A DNA stretch of 55,734 bases from an uncultured Prevotellaceae bacterium (GTDB lineage Bacteria > Bacteroidota > Bacteroidia > Bacteroidales > Bacteroidaceae): the NCBI GenBank assembly GCA_902763615.1, contig CACWSX010000021.1:1-55734 (forward strand), written 5' to 3'. Made by a program: the position numbers and the translations under genes. Position 1 is the first letter of the stretch; each line of letters begins with the position of its first letter. A model generated the notes under the pieces. The model was not told the origin of the DNA. It was given only the letters and a program-made list of their open reading frames with translations, and did no database searches. Below are positions 6,916-14,839 of the stretch, piece by piece.

Positions 6916-8232
6916 ATGAATGAAGAAAAGCCTAAAAAGAAACGAAAGCAGAAGGCCGCTGAGGGGAATAAGGAGCGGAAGGCCAATTGGAAGGAATATA
7001 CCGCTAGTGTGGAGGACATCAAGGCATTTCTCAGCGACCATGTCTATTTGCGGCACAACGTCATCACCCGACGCGTGGAGTGCCGGCTGCCCTCTAACTA
7101 CGAGCGCGACGGCACGGACTGGCAGCCGGTGACCGACCGCATCGTCAACTCCCTGTGGGCAGAGCTGTCGAAAGAGAAGCCTGCGAGGGTGCAGGACGTC
7201 TACAGGGTGATAGAGTCAGACTTCGTGCCCGAGTACCACCCGTTCCGATTCTATCTGGAGCACCTGCCGCCGTGGGACGGCGAGAACCATATCCTCGCCA
7301 TGTCGCTGTCGGTTTCGGTCAGGGGCGACGTGGATACCCAGATGCGCTTCGCCGAATACCTGACGAAGTGGCTCGTGGGTATGGTGGCCGGCTGGGTGGA
7401 CGACGCGGTGGTGAACAATGTGATCCTGGTGCTGATAGGCGAACAGGGCAGTTATAAAACCACTTGGTTCAACTACCTTTTACCGCCCGAACTGCGCTGC
7501 TACTTCTATACGAAGACCAACGCCAACCGCATGGGACGCGACGACCTGCTGACACTGGCACAGTACGGCCTCGTGTGCTGTGAGGAGCTGGACACCATGC
7601 GGCCCTCGGAACTCAACCAGCTGAAGGCCGCCGTCACCATGCCATCGATCGACGAACGGGCGGCCTATGCCCACTACCACGAACACCGCAAGCACATCGC
7701 CTCATTCTGTGGCACGGGCAATAATGCGCAGTTCCTCAGCGATCCGACGGGCAACCGCCGCTGGCTGCCCTTCGAGGTGGAGAGCATCGAGTCGCCGAGG
7801 GACCATCCCTTCGACTACGAGGCCATCTACGCGCAGGCGTATGCCCTCTATCAGGAGGGTTTCCAGTACTGGTTCTCCCGTGAGGAGATCGCCAAGCTCT
7901 CGGCGCACAACCGCCACTTTGAGACACCGCGGCTGGAGTACGAGCTGGCGAGCCTCTATTTCGCCCATCCTACAGGTGCCAAACCGGGCGAGTTCATGAG
8001 CGTGGCCAGGGCCATGCAGATCGTCAGTGCTAATATCTCGCAGAAGCTGTCGGCCGTCTATCTCGGTCGTGCCCTGGGTGAACTGGGCTTCCAGCGTGTG
8101 AAGTACAACGGCGTGCGGGGCTATGTCGTGGTATGCCGCAGCGGTGACGAGATACACGCCGCGCAGCAGTCGATGGCCATGCAGGCGGAGAAGGAGTCAG
8201 GGTCAGTGGACAGTAGTGGACAGTACTTCTAG
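6916..8232 (+). CDS. vapE: VapE-family P-loop helicase/ATPase
   Basis: About 438 residues from MNEEKPKKKRK; an earlier in-frame TTG at 6871 lies upstream of the -7 box. The basic N-terminus precedes a superfamily-3-like helicase core: Walker A GEQGSYKTTWFN, Walker B YGLVCCEELD, and the sensor region FCGTGNNAQFLSDPTGNRRWLPFEV. A winged-helix-like C-terminal part follows (SVARAMQIVSANISQKLSAVYLGRALGELGFQRVKYNGVRGYVV). VapE proteins resemble the helicase half of phage P4-type primases and occur in many copies in Bacteroidales genomes, apparently in mobile or satellite elements. The gene and the next three are visibly richer in G+C than their surroundings, a sign of transfer. The 3' end runs into the GGACAGT inverted repeat. 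The family is secure; the biological role in this cassette is unknown. Confidence 0.88.
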   Translation: MNEEKPKKKRKQKAAEGNKERKANWKEYTASVEDIKAFLSDHVYLRHNVITRRVECRLPSNYERDGTDWQPVTDRIVNSLWAELSKEKPARVQDVYRVIESDFVPEYHPFRFYLEHLPPWDGENHILAMSLSVSVRGDVDTQMRFAEYLTKWLVGMVAGWVDDAVVNNVILVLIGEQGSYKTTWFNYLLPPELRCYFYTKTNANRMGRDDLLTLAQYGLVCCEELDTMRPSELNQLKAAVTMPSIDERAAYAHYHEHRKHIASFCGTGNNAQFLSDPTGNRRWLPFEVESIESPRDHPFDYEAIYAQAYALYQEGFQYWFSREEIAKLSAHNRHFETPRLEYELASLYFAHPTGAKPGEFMSVARAMQIVSANISQKLSAVYLGRALGELGFQRVKYNGVRGYVVVCRSGDEIHAAQQSMAMQAEKESGSVDSSGQYF

Positions 8233-8308
8233 TAAAGTCCTTATGCGTACGTGCGCGCCTATACGTACGCAGGAGGTTTTTTTATAATTCTACTGTCCAG
8301 TACTGTCC
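8208..8308. repeat. Inverted repeat of GGACAGT units around the vapE stop
   Basis: GGACAGT at 8208-8214 and 8218-8224 lies in the last codons of vapE. ACTGTCC follows at 8292-8298, 8302-8308 and 8309-8315. The 17-base arms 8208-8224 and 8292-8308 are reverse complements with one mismatch and keep the same 10-bp internal period. The vapE terminator hairpin sits in the loop. Confidence 0.75.
8244..8284 (+). terminator. Terminator of vapE
   Basis: Perfect 9-bp stem TGCGTACGT (8244-8252) with ACGTACGCA (8263-8271), 10-nt loop, then GGAGG and a run of seven T. Confidence 0.65.
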
Positions 8309-8336
8309 ACTGTCCAATAACCAAGCCTTATTTGAA

Positions 8337-8374
8337 AATAACCCTGCCTTATCGCGCGATAAGGCAGGGTTATT
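8337..8374. repeat. 38-bp perfect palindrome
   Basis: Nineteen-base arms with no loop and no mismatch, centred between 8355 and 8356 (centre TTATCGCGCGATAA; outer AATAACCCTGCC). It lies between convergent vapE and the DUF4248 gene. It could act as a bidirectional terminator, although the flanks carry no T-run, or as a protein or replication site. Confidence 0.8.
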
Positions 8375-8417
8375 GCGTCCCGTTGGTAGCAAACGAGCTA
8401 GCTCGAGCGATTGATGT

Positions 8418-8612
8418 TCAGGGGCGGCCGAGGGTGTCGAAGATAAGGGACACCTCGACGGGGAGAAAGGTGCGGCGCTTGCAGGCCAGCAGTTTGCGTA
8501 GCTGGGGATAGTCATGCATGTAGAGGCGCAGCTTGGCCCACGCTGCGCGGGGACAGATGGCCGGGAAATAGAGCTGGGCCAGCTCCGTACGGCCGTAGTG
8601 ATAAAAAAGCAT
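8418..8612 (-). CDS. DUF4248 family protein
   Basis: 64 residues from the ATG at 8610-8612 (a GTG three codons upstream is possible). The family pattern is clear: YGRTELAQLYFPAICPRAAW, then KLRLYMHDYPQLRKLLA and FLPVEVSLIFDTLGRP. This looks like a small winged or helix-turn-helix DNA-binding module. DUF4248 genes are found almost always opposite to, and between, vapE and the HU-like gene in Bacteroidales, exactly the arrangement here. A repressor or specificity role for the cassette is plausible but unproven. Its 5' side faces a TATCAA-GCG-TTGATA palindrome (8631-8645). Confidence 0.8.
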   Translation of the reverse strand: MLFYHYGRTELAQLYFPAICPRAAWAKLRLYMHDYPQLRKLLACKRRTFLPVEVSLIFDTLGRP

Positions 8613-8630
8613 ACAATTCACAATAACTCA

Positions 8631-8645
8631 TATCAAGCGTTGATA
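8631..8645. promoter_or_regulatory. Palindrome TATCAAgcgTTGATA, possible operator
   Basis: Perfect 6-bp arms with a 3-bp spacer, located between the divergent DUF4248 gene and HU-like gene. The position suits an operator, perhaps for the DUF4248 protein. Confidence 0.35.
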
Positions 8646-8692
8646 ACGGATTTGGGGCACCGGAAACACTTGCTTTTGGCTTGAAAATTTCG

Positions 8693-8700
8693 TATCTTTG
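8693..8700 (+). promoter_or_regulatory. -7 box TATCTTTG before the HU-like gene
   Basis: Matches TAnnTTTG; CTTG at 8669-8672 lies 20 nt upstream as a three-of-four -33 match. It leaves a leader of about 50 nt. Confidence 0.5.
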
Positions 8701-8757
8701 TATCAGCTCCGGAGGCTAAGTGAACAATAAGTTTAATTCTTTTAAAAACGTTGCATT

Positions 8758-9624
8758 ATGATTGAATTGTATCTATCGAAAGTGACCGAGACTACGGAAT
8801 CGGAACAGGCGGGCAAACTCTATGCCCGCGTGAGTTACAAGCAGACGCTGAGCGTACAGGACATGGCCCACCACATGGCCGAGCACAACACGATGTTCTC
8901 GGAAGGCTCCATCACCGGTATCCTCATCGACTTCGTGAAGTGCGTGCGCGAGCAGGTGCTCATGGGCAACACCGTGAAGATCGACAACCTGGCCATCTTC
9001 AAGGCCACCGTCGAGGCGAATGCCCTTGAGACGATGTACGACGCCGAGCAGGACAAGGTGGCTTCGGCTACCATCGGCAACCTGGCGGAGGGTGCCAAGA
9101 CCGGTCCCGCCGTGAAGGTGATCAAGCTGCTGGCACAGAGCACGGGCGACTTCACCCGCGACGAGCTGAAGAAGGACGTGAAGCTGGCCTGGACCGACAA
9201 GACCAAGGCCGAGATCGCTGCTGCCAAGGGAACGTCATCCAGCGCCTCCGAAGGCAGCGAGAGTCAGAGTGGCAATGGTGGTTCGCAGAATCAGGGCGGC
9301 TCTTCGACGGGCTCAGAGACCGCTGAGAATTTCGCGCTGACCATCTCGACGAGCGGTAGCGGCTCGGCATCCGTCACCATCAACGGCAGTGCCGTAACAT
9401 CGGGCTCAAACCTCAATGAGGATGACGAGGTGGAGATCAGCATCACACCAGCAACAGGTCAGGTGCCGACAGCCACGCTGAACGGCTCCAGCATCGAGCT
9501 CACCGAGAACGACGGCGTCTATACTGGTAACTTCGCCATGCCCGGACAGGCCTCTACCCTCGTGATCAACACTGGCACTGTTAGCAACGGCGACGATGGT
9601 GACGACGGCCTTGACAAGGACTAG
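8758..9624 (+). CDS. HU-related DNA-binding protein with Ig-like and acidic C-terminal extension
   Basis: 288 residues. Residues 1-130 form the Bacteroidales HU-like domain (MIELYLSKVTETTESEQAGKL... GSITGILIDFVKCVREQVLMGNTVKIDNLAIFKATVE), which differs from classical HU but keeps the helix-helix-beta-arm order. After a basic helix region comes a Ser/Gly/Gln linker (about 160-190), then a beta-sandwich-like segment (ALTISTSGSGSASVTINGS... GNFAMPGQASTLVINTG) resembling bacterial Ig-like or InlB-B-type repeats, and an acidic tail (NGDDGDDGLDKD). The family usually sits between vapE/DUF4248 and an amidase, as here. The extension is odd for an intracellular nucleoid protein. No signal peptide is seen. 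The DNA-binding assignment is from family knowledge. Confidence 0.82.
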   Translation: MIELYLSKVTETTESEQAGKLYARVSYKQTLSVQDMAHHMAEHNTMFSEGSITGILIDFVKCVREQVLMGNTVKIDNLAIFKATVEANALETMYDAEQDKVASATIGNLAEGAKTGPAVKVIKLLAQSTGDFTRDELKKDVKLAWTDKTKAEIAAAKGTSSSASEGSESQSGNGGSQNQGGSSTGSETAENFALTISTSGSGSASVTINGSAVTSGSNLNEDDEVEISITPATGQVPTATLNGSSIELTENDGVYTGNFAMPGQASTLVINTGTVSNGDDGDDGLDKD

Positions 9625-9627
9625 AGC

Positions 9628-9672
9628 GATGGAAGATGTTAGATGGATGATGTAAGATGTAAGAAGTAAGAC
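9628..9672 (+). repeat. Degenerate GATGTAAGA-type intergenic repeat
   Basis: The phrase GATGTTAGA / GATGTAAGATGTAAG / AAGTAAGACG repeats imperfectly and fills the whole gap between the HU-like gene and the smalltalk gene. It is one of several such phrase families in this window. Confidence 0.5.
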
Positions 9673-9674
9673 GT

Positions 9675-9773
9675 ATGAAAATTAATCGTAGTAAAATTGG
9701 GAAAGTTTTGAAGTTTGTGGGGTCGCTGATTACCCTTGTGATCACCACCTTCTTTGTTGGCAGTTGCGTATGA
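9675..9773 (+). CDS. Smalltalk protein
   Basis: A 32-residue gene: MKINRSKIGKVLKFVGSLIT then LVITTFFVGSCV. It has a basic N-terminus, one hydrophobic helix and a terminal VGSC resembling a lipobox. It matches the smalltalk family (about 30 residues), which is defined in Bacteroidales as lying immediately upstream of an N-acetylmuramoyl-L-alanine amidase in vapE cassettes. Its stop overlaps the amidase start (ATGA, 9770-9773), so the two are probably coupled. By analogy a holin-like or membrane-targeting partner of the amidase is conceivable, but this is inference. Confidence 0.82.
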   Translation: MKINRSKIGKVLKFVGSLITLVITTFFVGSCV

Positions 9774-10195
9774 GAACCATCACTATGATCATTATCCACT
9801 GTTCTGCAGTGAAGCCCGACCAGACAAGCTCGGCCGCTCAGATCGACACGTGGCATCGCCGTCAGGGCTGGAAGCTCGGTATCGGCTACCACTACGTGAT
9901 CCGTCGTGACGGAAGCATAGAGCCAGGCCGTCCGGAATGGCTAATAGGTGCCCACTGCAAGAACCACAATGCCCACTCGATCGGCATCTGCTACGAGGGC
10001 GGGCTCGACATCCGCGGTCAACCCGCCGACACGCGCACCGAGGCTCAGAAGGCTGCCATGCGACGACTCCTCGAAGAACTGCATGCACGCTATCCTAAAG
10101 CCGTGATTGTAGGCCATCACGACCTGAATCCCCAGAAGGATTGCCCCTGCATCAAGAACGTCGCCCGTGAGTATGCCGATCTGCAGCCTGAATAA
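9770..10195 (+). CDS. N-acetylmuramoyl-L-alanine amidase (T7-lysozyme-like)
   Basis: 141 residues of an Amidase_2 / PGRP-fold enzyme, cleaving the amide between MurNAc and L-Ala in peptidoglycan. Zinc ligands are visible: MIIIHCSA (first His), the GHHDLNPQKDCPC segment (second His and Cys), with the GYHYVIRRDGSIEPGRP tyrosine region between. The length equals that of phage T7 lysozyme. No signal peptide, so delivery would need lysis, the smalltalk protein or another route. The ATG at 9770 is preferred because it overlaps the smalltalk stop; an ATG at 9785 is an alternative. It is followed by a terminator at 10209. Confidence 0.9.
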   Translation: MRTITMIIIHCSAVKPDQTSSAAQIDTWHRRQGWKLGIGYHYVIRRDGSIEPGRPEWLIGAHCKNHNAHSIGICYEGGLDIRGQPADTRTEAQKAAMRRLLEELHARYPKAVIVGHHDLNPQKDCPCIKNVAREYADLQPE

Positions 10196-10208
10196 AAGCC
10201 AAGAATCG

Positions 10209-10240
10209 GGAGCGCTCGGAGTGGGCGCTCCTTTAATTAT
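10209..10240 (+). terminator. Terminator of the amidase gene
   Basis: GGAGCGC (10209-10215) pairs with GCGCTCC (10225-10231), 9-nt loop, followed by a TTTAATTATT tract. This closes the vapE cassette. Confidence 0.7.
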
Positions 10241-10252
10241 TCTTCACGAGAA

Positions 10253-10284
10253 TTTGGGAAATCGGAATAAAAGTAGTAATTTTG
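10253..10284 (+). promoter_or_regulatory. Consensus promoter of ruvC
   Basis: TTTG 10253-10256, 20 nt, TAATTTTG 10277-10284. It leaves a leader of only a few bases before the ATG at 10293. Confidence 0.75.
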
Positions 10285-10292
10285 CAGCCTGA

Positions 10293-10871
10293 ATGGAGAA
10301 AGTCATTTTAGGTATCGATCCAGGCACGAACCTGATGGGATATGGTCTGCTGAAGGTGGTGGACGGAAAGGCGCAGATGATAACGATGGGTGTCATCGAC
10401 CTGCGGAAGTTTCCTGATGCCTATCTGAAGCTCGGCCACATCTTCGAACGTGTAACCAGCATCATCGACGGCTTCCTGCCCGACGAGATGGCCATCGAGG
10501 CTCCTTTCTTCGGCAAGAACGTACAGTCGATGCTGAAACTGGGTCGTGCACAAGGTACTGCCATCGCTGCTGCCATTCATCACGGTGTGCCCATCCACGA
10601 ATATGCGCCGATGAAAATCAAGATGGCATTAACCGGTAATGGCGGGGCTTCGAAGGAACAGGTGGCGGGCATGCTGCAACGGCTGCTGAAGATTCCCAAC
10701 GAAGACATGTCGAAATTCATGGATGCGACGGATGCCCTCGCTGCAGCCTATTGCCACTATCTGCAGATTGGCAGGCCAGAGAGCGATGTGAAATACCGGG
10801 GCTGGAAGGATTTCGTGAACAAGAACAAAGAGAAAGTGTCAAAACGCAAAACGAAGGATGAAGACGATTGA
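10293..10871 (+). CDS. ruvC: Holliday junction resolvase RuvC
   Basis: 192 residues; crossover junction endonuclease that resolves Holliday junctions with RuvAB. The four acidic catalytic residues are in place: D9 in GIDPGT, E69 in AIEAPFF, and D144/D147 in [10 protein letters not shown], with the spacing seen in E. coli (D7, E66, D138, D141). The lysine-rich tail beyond about residue 165 extends past the compact family core. The stop lies 14 bases inside the next gene, so both are probably one transcript. The start fits a strong promoter just upstream. Confidence 0.97.
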   Translation: MEKVILGIDPGTNLMGYGLLKVVDGKAQMITMGVIDLRKFPDAYLKLGHIFERVTSIIDGFLPDEMAIEAPFFGKNVQSMLKLGRAQGTAIAAAIHHGVPIHEYAPMKIKMALTGNGGASKEQVAGMLQRLLKIPNEDMSKFMDATDALAAAYCHYLQIGRPESDVKYRGWKDFVNKNKEKVSKRKTKDEDD

Positions 10872-12294
10872 GCTGGTGAATGCAAGGGCCAGGAAACCGG
10901 AATGGAGTTTGGCTGAACCCGTGAATTTCTGCCTCAACGAGGGCGAACATATCGCTATCGTTGGTAGAAATGGAGCTGGGAAATCAATGCTTGTAGATAT
11001 GATCACAGGGCGACATCCGGTATTTCCCGGAATGATCAGCTATGCCTTCGACGAACCGTATAACAACCTCAAGCATATCACCTTCCGCGATACCTACGGC
11101 GGTGACAATGATCGCACCTATTTCCTCCAACAGCGCTGGAATCAGATGGAGATCGACGAAGAGACGCCCACCGTTGGCCAGAAGCTCGAAGAGGCATTCC
11201 TGTTAGCTGGTGACGATACGCCTGAGCGCCGAGAATTCCAAAAGAACCTCTATCAGCTGTTTCATCTCGAAGATCTGCTTGATAAGTATATCATACTATT
11301 GAGCAGTGGTGAACTACGGAAATACAAACTCACAGCCAATCTGTTTACCAACCCCAAGGTGCTGATCATAGAGAATCCTTTCATCGGACTGGATGCAGAA
11401 ACGCGAGACCAAGTGAAAGATCTCCTCAAGATGCTTGCAGAGGAACAAGGCATGCAGATCATACTGGTGCTATCGAAGATGGACGAAATACCAGCGTTCA
11501 TCACTCGCGTCGTGAAATTAGACAAACTCCGCGTGGTTTCTGACATCAAGGTAAAAACGGATTTCCAGATTGATCATTGCCCGCATGCCATCCAGGTAAA
11601 GGAAGCATCACCCCTGCCACCGATACCTCAACAGGTGATCAGTTTCAATCACGTAACCATCCGCTATGGTGAGCGAACCATTCTGAAGGATCTGAACTGG
11701 GTGGTGCTCAAGGGCGAGCATTGGGCACTTTCTGGTCAAAACGGCTCAGGCAAGTCCACCCTACTCTCACTCGTCTGTGCTGACAATCCGCAAAGCTATG
11801 CCTGCGACATCTCGCTGTTCGGGCACAAGCGTGGCTCTGGCGAGAGCATCTGGGACATCAAAAAGCGCATCGGCTACATATCGCCCGAGATGCATCGGAG
11901 CTACAAACAGAACATCCCTGCCCTACAGATTGTGGCCAGTGGACTGAAAGATACCATAGGGCTTTACTTCACACCGACTCAAAAGGAAAAAGACCAATGT
12001 ATTGAATGGATGAACGTATTTGGCATCGGGCATCTGGTTGATCGCAAATTCCTCGAAATGTCGAGTGGTGAACAGCGGCTGGTTTTGCTGGCTCGCGCTT
12101 TCGTGAAATGTCCTGACTTGCTGATTCTCGACGAACCGCTTCATGGACTCGACCTCTGCAACCGCAACCTGGTAAAGGCTATCGTAGACCGATATATGTA
12201 TGACAATCCTGACTGCACGCTCATCTATGTCACACATTACAAAAACGAGTTGCCGAATTGCATCGATAATTCCCTCTATCTGAGAAGAAATTAA
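10858..12294 (+). CDS. Tandem ABC ATPase, ModF-like
   Basis: 478 residues with two fused ABC nucleotide-binding domains and no membrane segment. Domain 1: Walker [11 protein letters not shown], signature [12 protein letters not shown], degenerate Walker [12 protein letters not shown]. Domain 2: Walker [14 protein letters not shown], signature [15 protein letters not shown], Walker [13 protein letters not shown]. In domain 1 the usual Asp-Glu of Walker B reads Glu-Asn, so it may hydrolyse ATP poorly. The order and length match E. coli ModF (PhrA), whose role is unclear. It overlaps ruvC by 14 bases and ends at a strong bidirectional terminator. Confidence 0.85.
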   Translation: MKTIELVNARARKPEWSLAEPVNFCLNEGEHIAIVGRNGAGKSMLVDMITGRHPVFPGMISYAFDEPYNNLKHITFRDTYGGDNDRTYFLQQRWNQMEIDEETPTVGQKLEEAFLLAGDDTPERREFQKNLYQLFHLEDLLDKYIILLSSGELRKYKLTANLFTNPKVLIIENPFIGLDAETRDQVKDLLKMLAEEQGMQIILVLSKMDEIPAFITRVVKLDKLRVVSDIKVKTDFQIDHCPHAIQVKEASPLPPIPQQVISFNHVTIRYGERTILKDLNWVVLKGEHWALSGQNGSGKSTLLSLVCADNPQSYACDISLFGHKRGSGESIWDIKKRIGYISPEMHRSYKQNIPALQIVASGLKDTIGLYFTPTQKEKDQCIEWMNVFGIGHLVDRKFLEMSSGEQRLVLLARAFVKCPDLLILDEPLHGLDLCNRNLVKAIVDRYMYDNPDCTLIYVTHYKNELPNCIDNSLYLRRN

Positions 12295-12326
12295 AAAGGC
12301 CCTCCGTTTGGAGAGCCTTTTATTTT
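12293..12326. terminator. Bidirectional terminator between the ABC gene and the Crp/Fnr gene
   Basis: AAAAAGGCcCTCC (from 12293) and GGAGaGCCTTTT (from 12310) form a stem with loop GTTT, followed by TATTTTATTT on the plus strand and preceded by A-rich sequence that becomes a T-tract on the minus strand. Confidence 0.75.
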
Positions 12327-12927
12327 ATTTATCTTCCATCAGTGCAGCCGTACGGACGCGCGAAAGCGTCTCAGGCGTCATCTGCAAATAGCTGGCGATA
12401 TAGACCAATGGCGCACGGAGTACGAGTTGCGGCTGACGCTTGATAAGCTTATGATAACGATCCTGCGCACTCTCAAAGCGCAACATATCAGCATGAATCT
12501 GCGACAGGATGAGCGACTCCTCAAGTATCTTACGATAAAGGATCTGAATGTTGACGCTCTTCATAGCGACGGTCTCCAAATCAGCTTTGGGAATCGCAAT
12601 CAGGATGGAAGGCTCGATGGCTTTGATCTGCAAATGAGTGGGCTGCTCGAGGAACAAGCTTTCGATACACATCACTATGCTATTCTCGGTAGCCATATAC
12701 TCTGTCACTTCTTTACCATTCTTATAATAGAACTGGCGCACCAAACCCTTCACCACCCAGTAGATATTAGTACAGGTTTCTCCTTCGCGGAGAATCATTT
12801 CGTTCTTTAAAAATTTCATTGGCACGAGGATGCTTTCCAGCAAATCAAGCTCCTCGTGAGTCATTGTGCTGTAACGACGGGCCAACTCACGGGCAACGTC
12901 TCTTGAAGTAATACTAACAGTAGCCAT
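12325..12927 (-). CDS. Crp/Fnr family transcriptional regulator
   Basis: 200 residues. An N-terminal cyclic-nucleotide-binding-like beta-barrel (FLKNEMILREGETCTNIYWVVKGLVRQFYYKNGKEVTEY) is followed by the long dimerisation helix and a shortened C-terminal helix-turn-helix (VYIASYLQMTPETLSRVRTA). No cysteine cluster for an FeS centre is seen, and the typical cAMP-binding RxxxxG motif is absent, so the effector is unknown. It belongs to the Bacteroidetes Crp branch usually annotated only by family. It lies 27 bp downstream of lepA on the same strand and may be co-transcribed. Confidence 0.85.
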   Translation of the reverse strand: MATVSITSRDVARELARRYSTMTHEELDLLESILVPMKFLKNEMILREGETCTNIYWVVKGLVRQFYYKNGKEVTEYMATENSIVMCIESLFLEQPTHLQIKAIEPSILIAIPKADLETVAMKSVNIQILYRKILEESLILSQIHADMLRFESAQDRYHKLIKRQPQLVLRAPLVYIASYLQMTPETLSRVRTAALMEDK

Positions 12928-12954
12928 AGGTCTATGAAAATATAAAATATGTTA

Positions 12955-14736
12955 TTAGTCCAATTTCAACACTGCGAGGAAAGCCTTCTGAGGCACTTCC
13001 ACGTTACCAATCTGCTTCATGCGCTTCTTACCGCGCTTCTGCTTCTCCAACAGCTTACGCTTACGTGACACGTCACCGCCATAGCACTTGGCTGTCACAT
13101 CTTTTCGCACCTGTTTCACCGTCTCACGGGCAATGATCTTCGCCCCGATAGCCGCCTGGATGGCGATATCGAACTGCTGACGCGGAATGAGCTCCTTGAG
13201 TTTTTCACACATACGACGGCCGAAGGTCACGGCATTGTCCTGATGCGTGAGTGTAGAGAGGGCATCCACAGGCTCACCATTGAGCAGGATATCGAGTTTC
13301 GCCAGCTTCGAAGGACGGAAACCGTCGATGTGATAATCAAACGAGGCATAGCCTTTTGAGATAGACTTCAACTTGTCGTAGAAGTCGATCACGATTTCAC
13401 CCAGCGGGAGCATGAAGTGGATCTCCACACGATTGCCGCTGACATACTGCTGATCAATAAGCTCGCCTCGCTTGTCCAGACAAAGTGTCATAATAGGACC
13501 GATAAAGTCGGCAGCCGTTATAATCGAGGCACGGATATACGGTTCCTCGATATGATCGATAAGCGTCAGATCTGGCAATCCGGAGGGGTTATGCACCTCT
13601 TTCACCTCACCCTGCTTCGTGTAGCACATATAACTTACATTAGGCACGGTGGTAATGACATCCATATCGAACTCGCGGTCAAGGCGTTCCTGTATAATTT
13701 CCATGTGGAGCAATCCAAGGAATCCACAGCGGAAACCAAAACCGAGGGCCACGGAACTCTCTGGTGAGAAGGTCAGCGAAGCATCGTTGAGCTGCAGTTT
13801 TTCAAGTGATGCACGCAGGTTCTCATAGTCTGTGGGATCAATGGGATAGACACCGGCAAACACCATCGGCTTCACTTCCTGGAAACCCTCGATGGCCTTG
13901 TCGCAGGGCTTAGCCACATGGGTGATGGTATCACCCACCTTCACCTCCTTCGAATTCTTGATACCCGAGATGATATAGCCCACATCGCCTGTACGCAATT
14001 CCTTACGGGGAATCATGTCCATCTTCAGCACGCCAATCTCGTCGGCATCGTATTCCATTCCGGTATTGAAGAACTTCACCAGGTCACCCTGACGAATCAC
14101 ACCATTTACAATCTTGAAATAGGCGATGATGCCTCGGAACGAGTTGAACACAGAGTCGAAGATAAGAGCCTGGAGCGGTGCTGTCTCGTCACCTACGGGA
14201 TGCGGAATACGCTCCACGATGGCATCCAGCACCTGTTCAATTCCCTCGCCCGTCTTACCAGAGGCACGGAGAATGTCGGAACGGTCACAACCTATCAGAT
14301 CGACAATCTCGTCTTCTACCTCATCAGGCATAGCCGAAGGCATGTCAATCTTATTGATCACAGGGATGATTTCCAGATTATGGTCGATAGCCATGTATAG
14401 GTTCGAGATGGTCTGTGCCTGCACACCTTGTGTGGCATCCACCACGAGCAATGCGCCTTCGCAGGCAGCAATCGAACGTGACACCTCATAAGAAAAGTCT
14501 ACATGTCCTGGGGTATCAATCAAATTGAGGATATATTTTTCACCATTGTGCATATACTCCATCTGGATGGCGTGGCTCTTGATGGTAATACCACGCTCAC
14601 GCTCCAATTCCATGTCGTCAAGCATCTGTCCCTCAGTCACTTGAATGGTCTTGGTAAACTCAAGCATTCGGTCAGCCAGCGTCGACTTACCGTGGTCTAT
14701 ATGTGCAATGATACAGAAATTTCTGATATGATTCAT
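12955..14736 (-). CDS. lepA: Elongation factor 4 (LepA)
   Basis: About 593 residues from [20 protein letters not shown]; an ATG nine codons upstream lies almost at the transcription start and is not used. Back-translocating ribosomal GTPase. G1 [10 protein letters not shown]3 DTPGHVDF and G4 NKID are visible, then domains II and III and the LepA-specific C-terminal domain ([28 protein letters not shown]). Family length is standard. A -7 box (TATCTTTG) lies 24 bp upstream of the start on the minus strand, back to back with the promoter of the small lipoprotein gene. Confidence 0.97.
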   Translation of the reverse strand: MNHIRNFCIIAHIDHGKSTLADRMLEFTKTIQVTEGQMLDDMELERERGITIKSHAIQMEYMHNGEKYILNLIDTPGHVDFSYEVSRSIAACEGALLVVDATQGVQAQTISNLYMAIDHNLEIIPVINKIDMPSAMPDEVEDEIVDLIGCDRSDILRASGKTGEGIEQVLDAIVERIPHPVGDETAPLQALIFDSVFNSFRGIIAYFKIVNGVIRQGDLVKFFNTGMEYDADEIGVLKMDMIPRKELRTGDVGYIISGIKNSKEVKVGDTITHVAKPCDKAIEGFQEVKPMVFAGVYPIDPTDYENLRASLEKLQLNDASLTFSPESSVALGFGFRCGFLGLLHMEIIQERLDREFDMDVITTVPNVSYMCYTKQGEVKEVHNPSGLPDLTLIDHIEEPYIRASIITAADFIGPIMTLCLDKRGELIDQQYVSGNRVEIHFMLPLGEIVIDFYDKLKSISKGYASFDYHIDGFRPSKLAKLDILLNGEPVDALSTLTHQDNAVTFGRRMCEKLKELIPRQQFDIAIQAAIGAKIIARETVKQVRKDVTAKCYGGDVSRKRKLLEKQKRGKKRMKQIGNVEVPQKAFLAVLKLD

Positions 14737-14760
14737 TAATAATATGTGTAGTTTGAGATG

Positions 14761-14768
14761 CAAAGATA
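14761..14768 (-). promoter_or_regulatory. -7 box TATCTTTG of lepA
   Basis: CAAAGATA on the plus strand; on the minus strand TATCTTTG followed by CATC. The -33 position carries only ATTGG. Confidence 0.55.
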
Positions 14769-14810
14769 CAAAATTTCTGTCGTTTCTCCAATATTTTTGC
14801 TTTTTTTATG

Positions 14811-14818
14811 TATCTTTG
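14811..14818 (+). promoter_or_regulatory. -7 box TATCTTTG of the small lipoprotein gene
   Basis: TATCTTTG followed by CACC, 21 bp before the ATG at 14840. Divergent from the lepA promoter, about 43 bp apart. Confidence 0.55.
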
Positions 14819-14839
14819 CACCGAAAAAATACATTCGTT

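Noticed and set aside
7480-8157. Long minus-strand frames opposite vapE
   Set aside because: Arise from the high G+C of vapE (mirror frames), with Arg/Ala-rich translation and no homology or promoter.
8282-8515. 77-codon minus-strand frame over the palindrome
   Set aside because: Competes with the DUF4248 frame, which has clear family motifs; its codons run through the palindrome and repeats.
13417-14739. Several plus-strand frames opposite lepA
   Set aside because: Antisense shadows of a conserved essential gene; no start signals or known domains.
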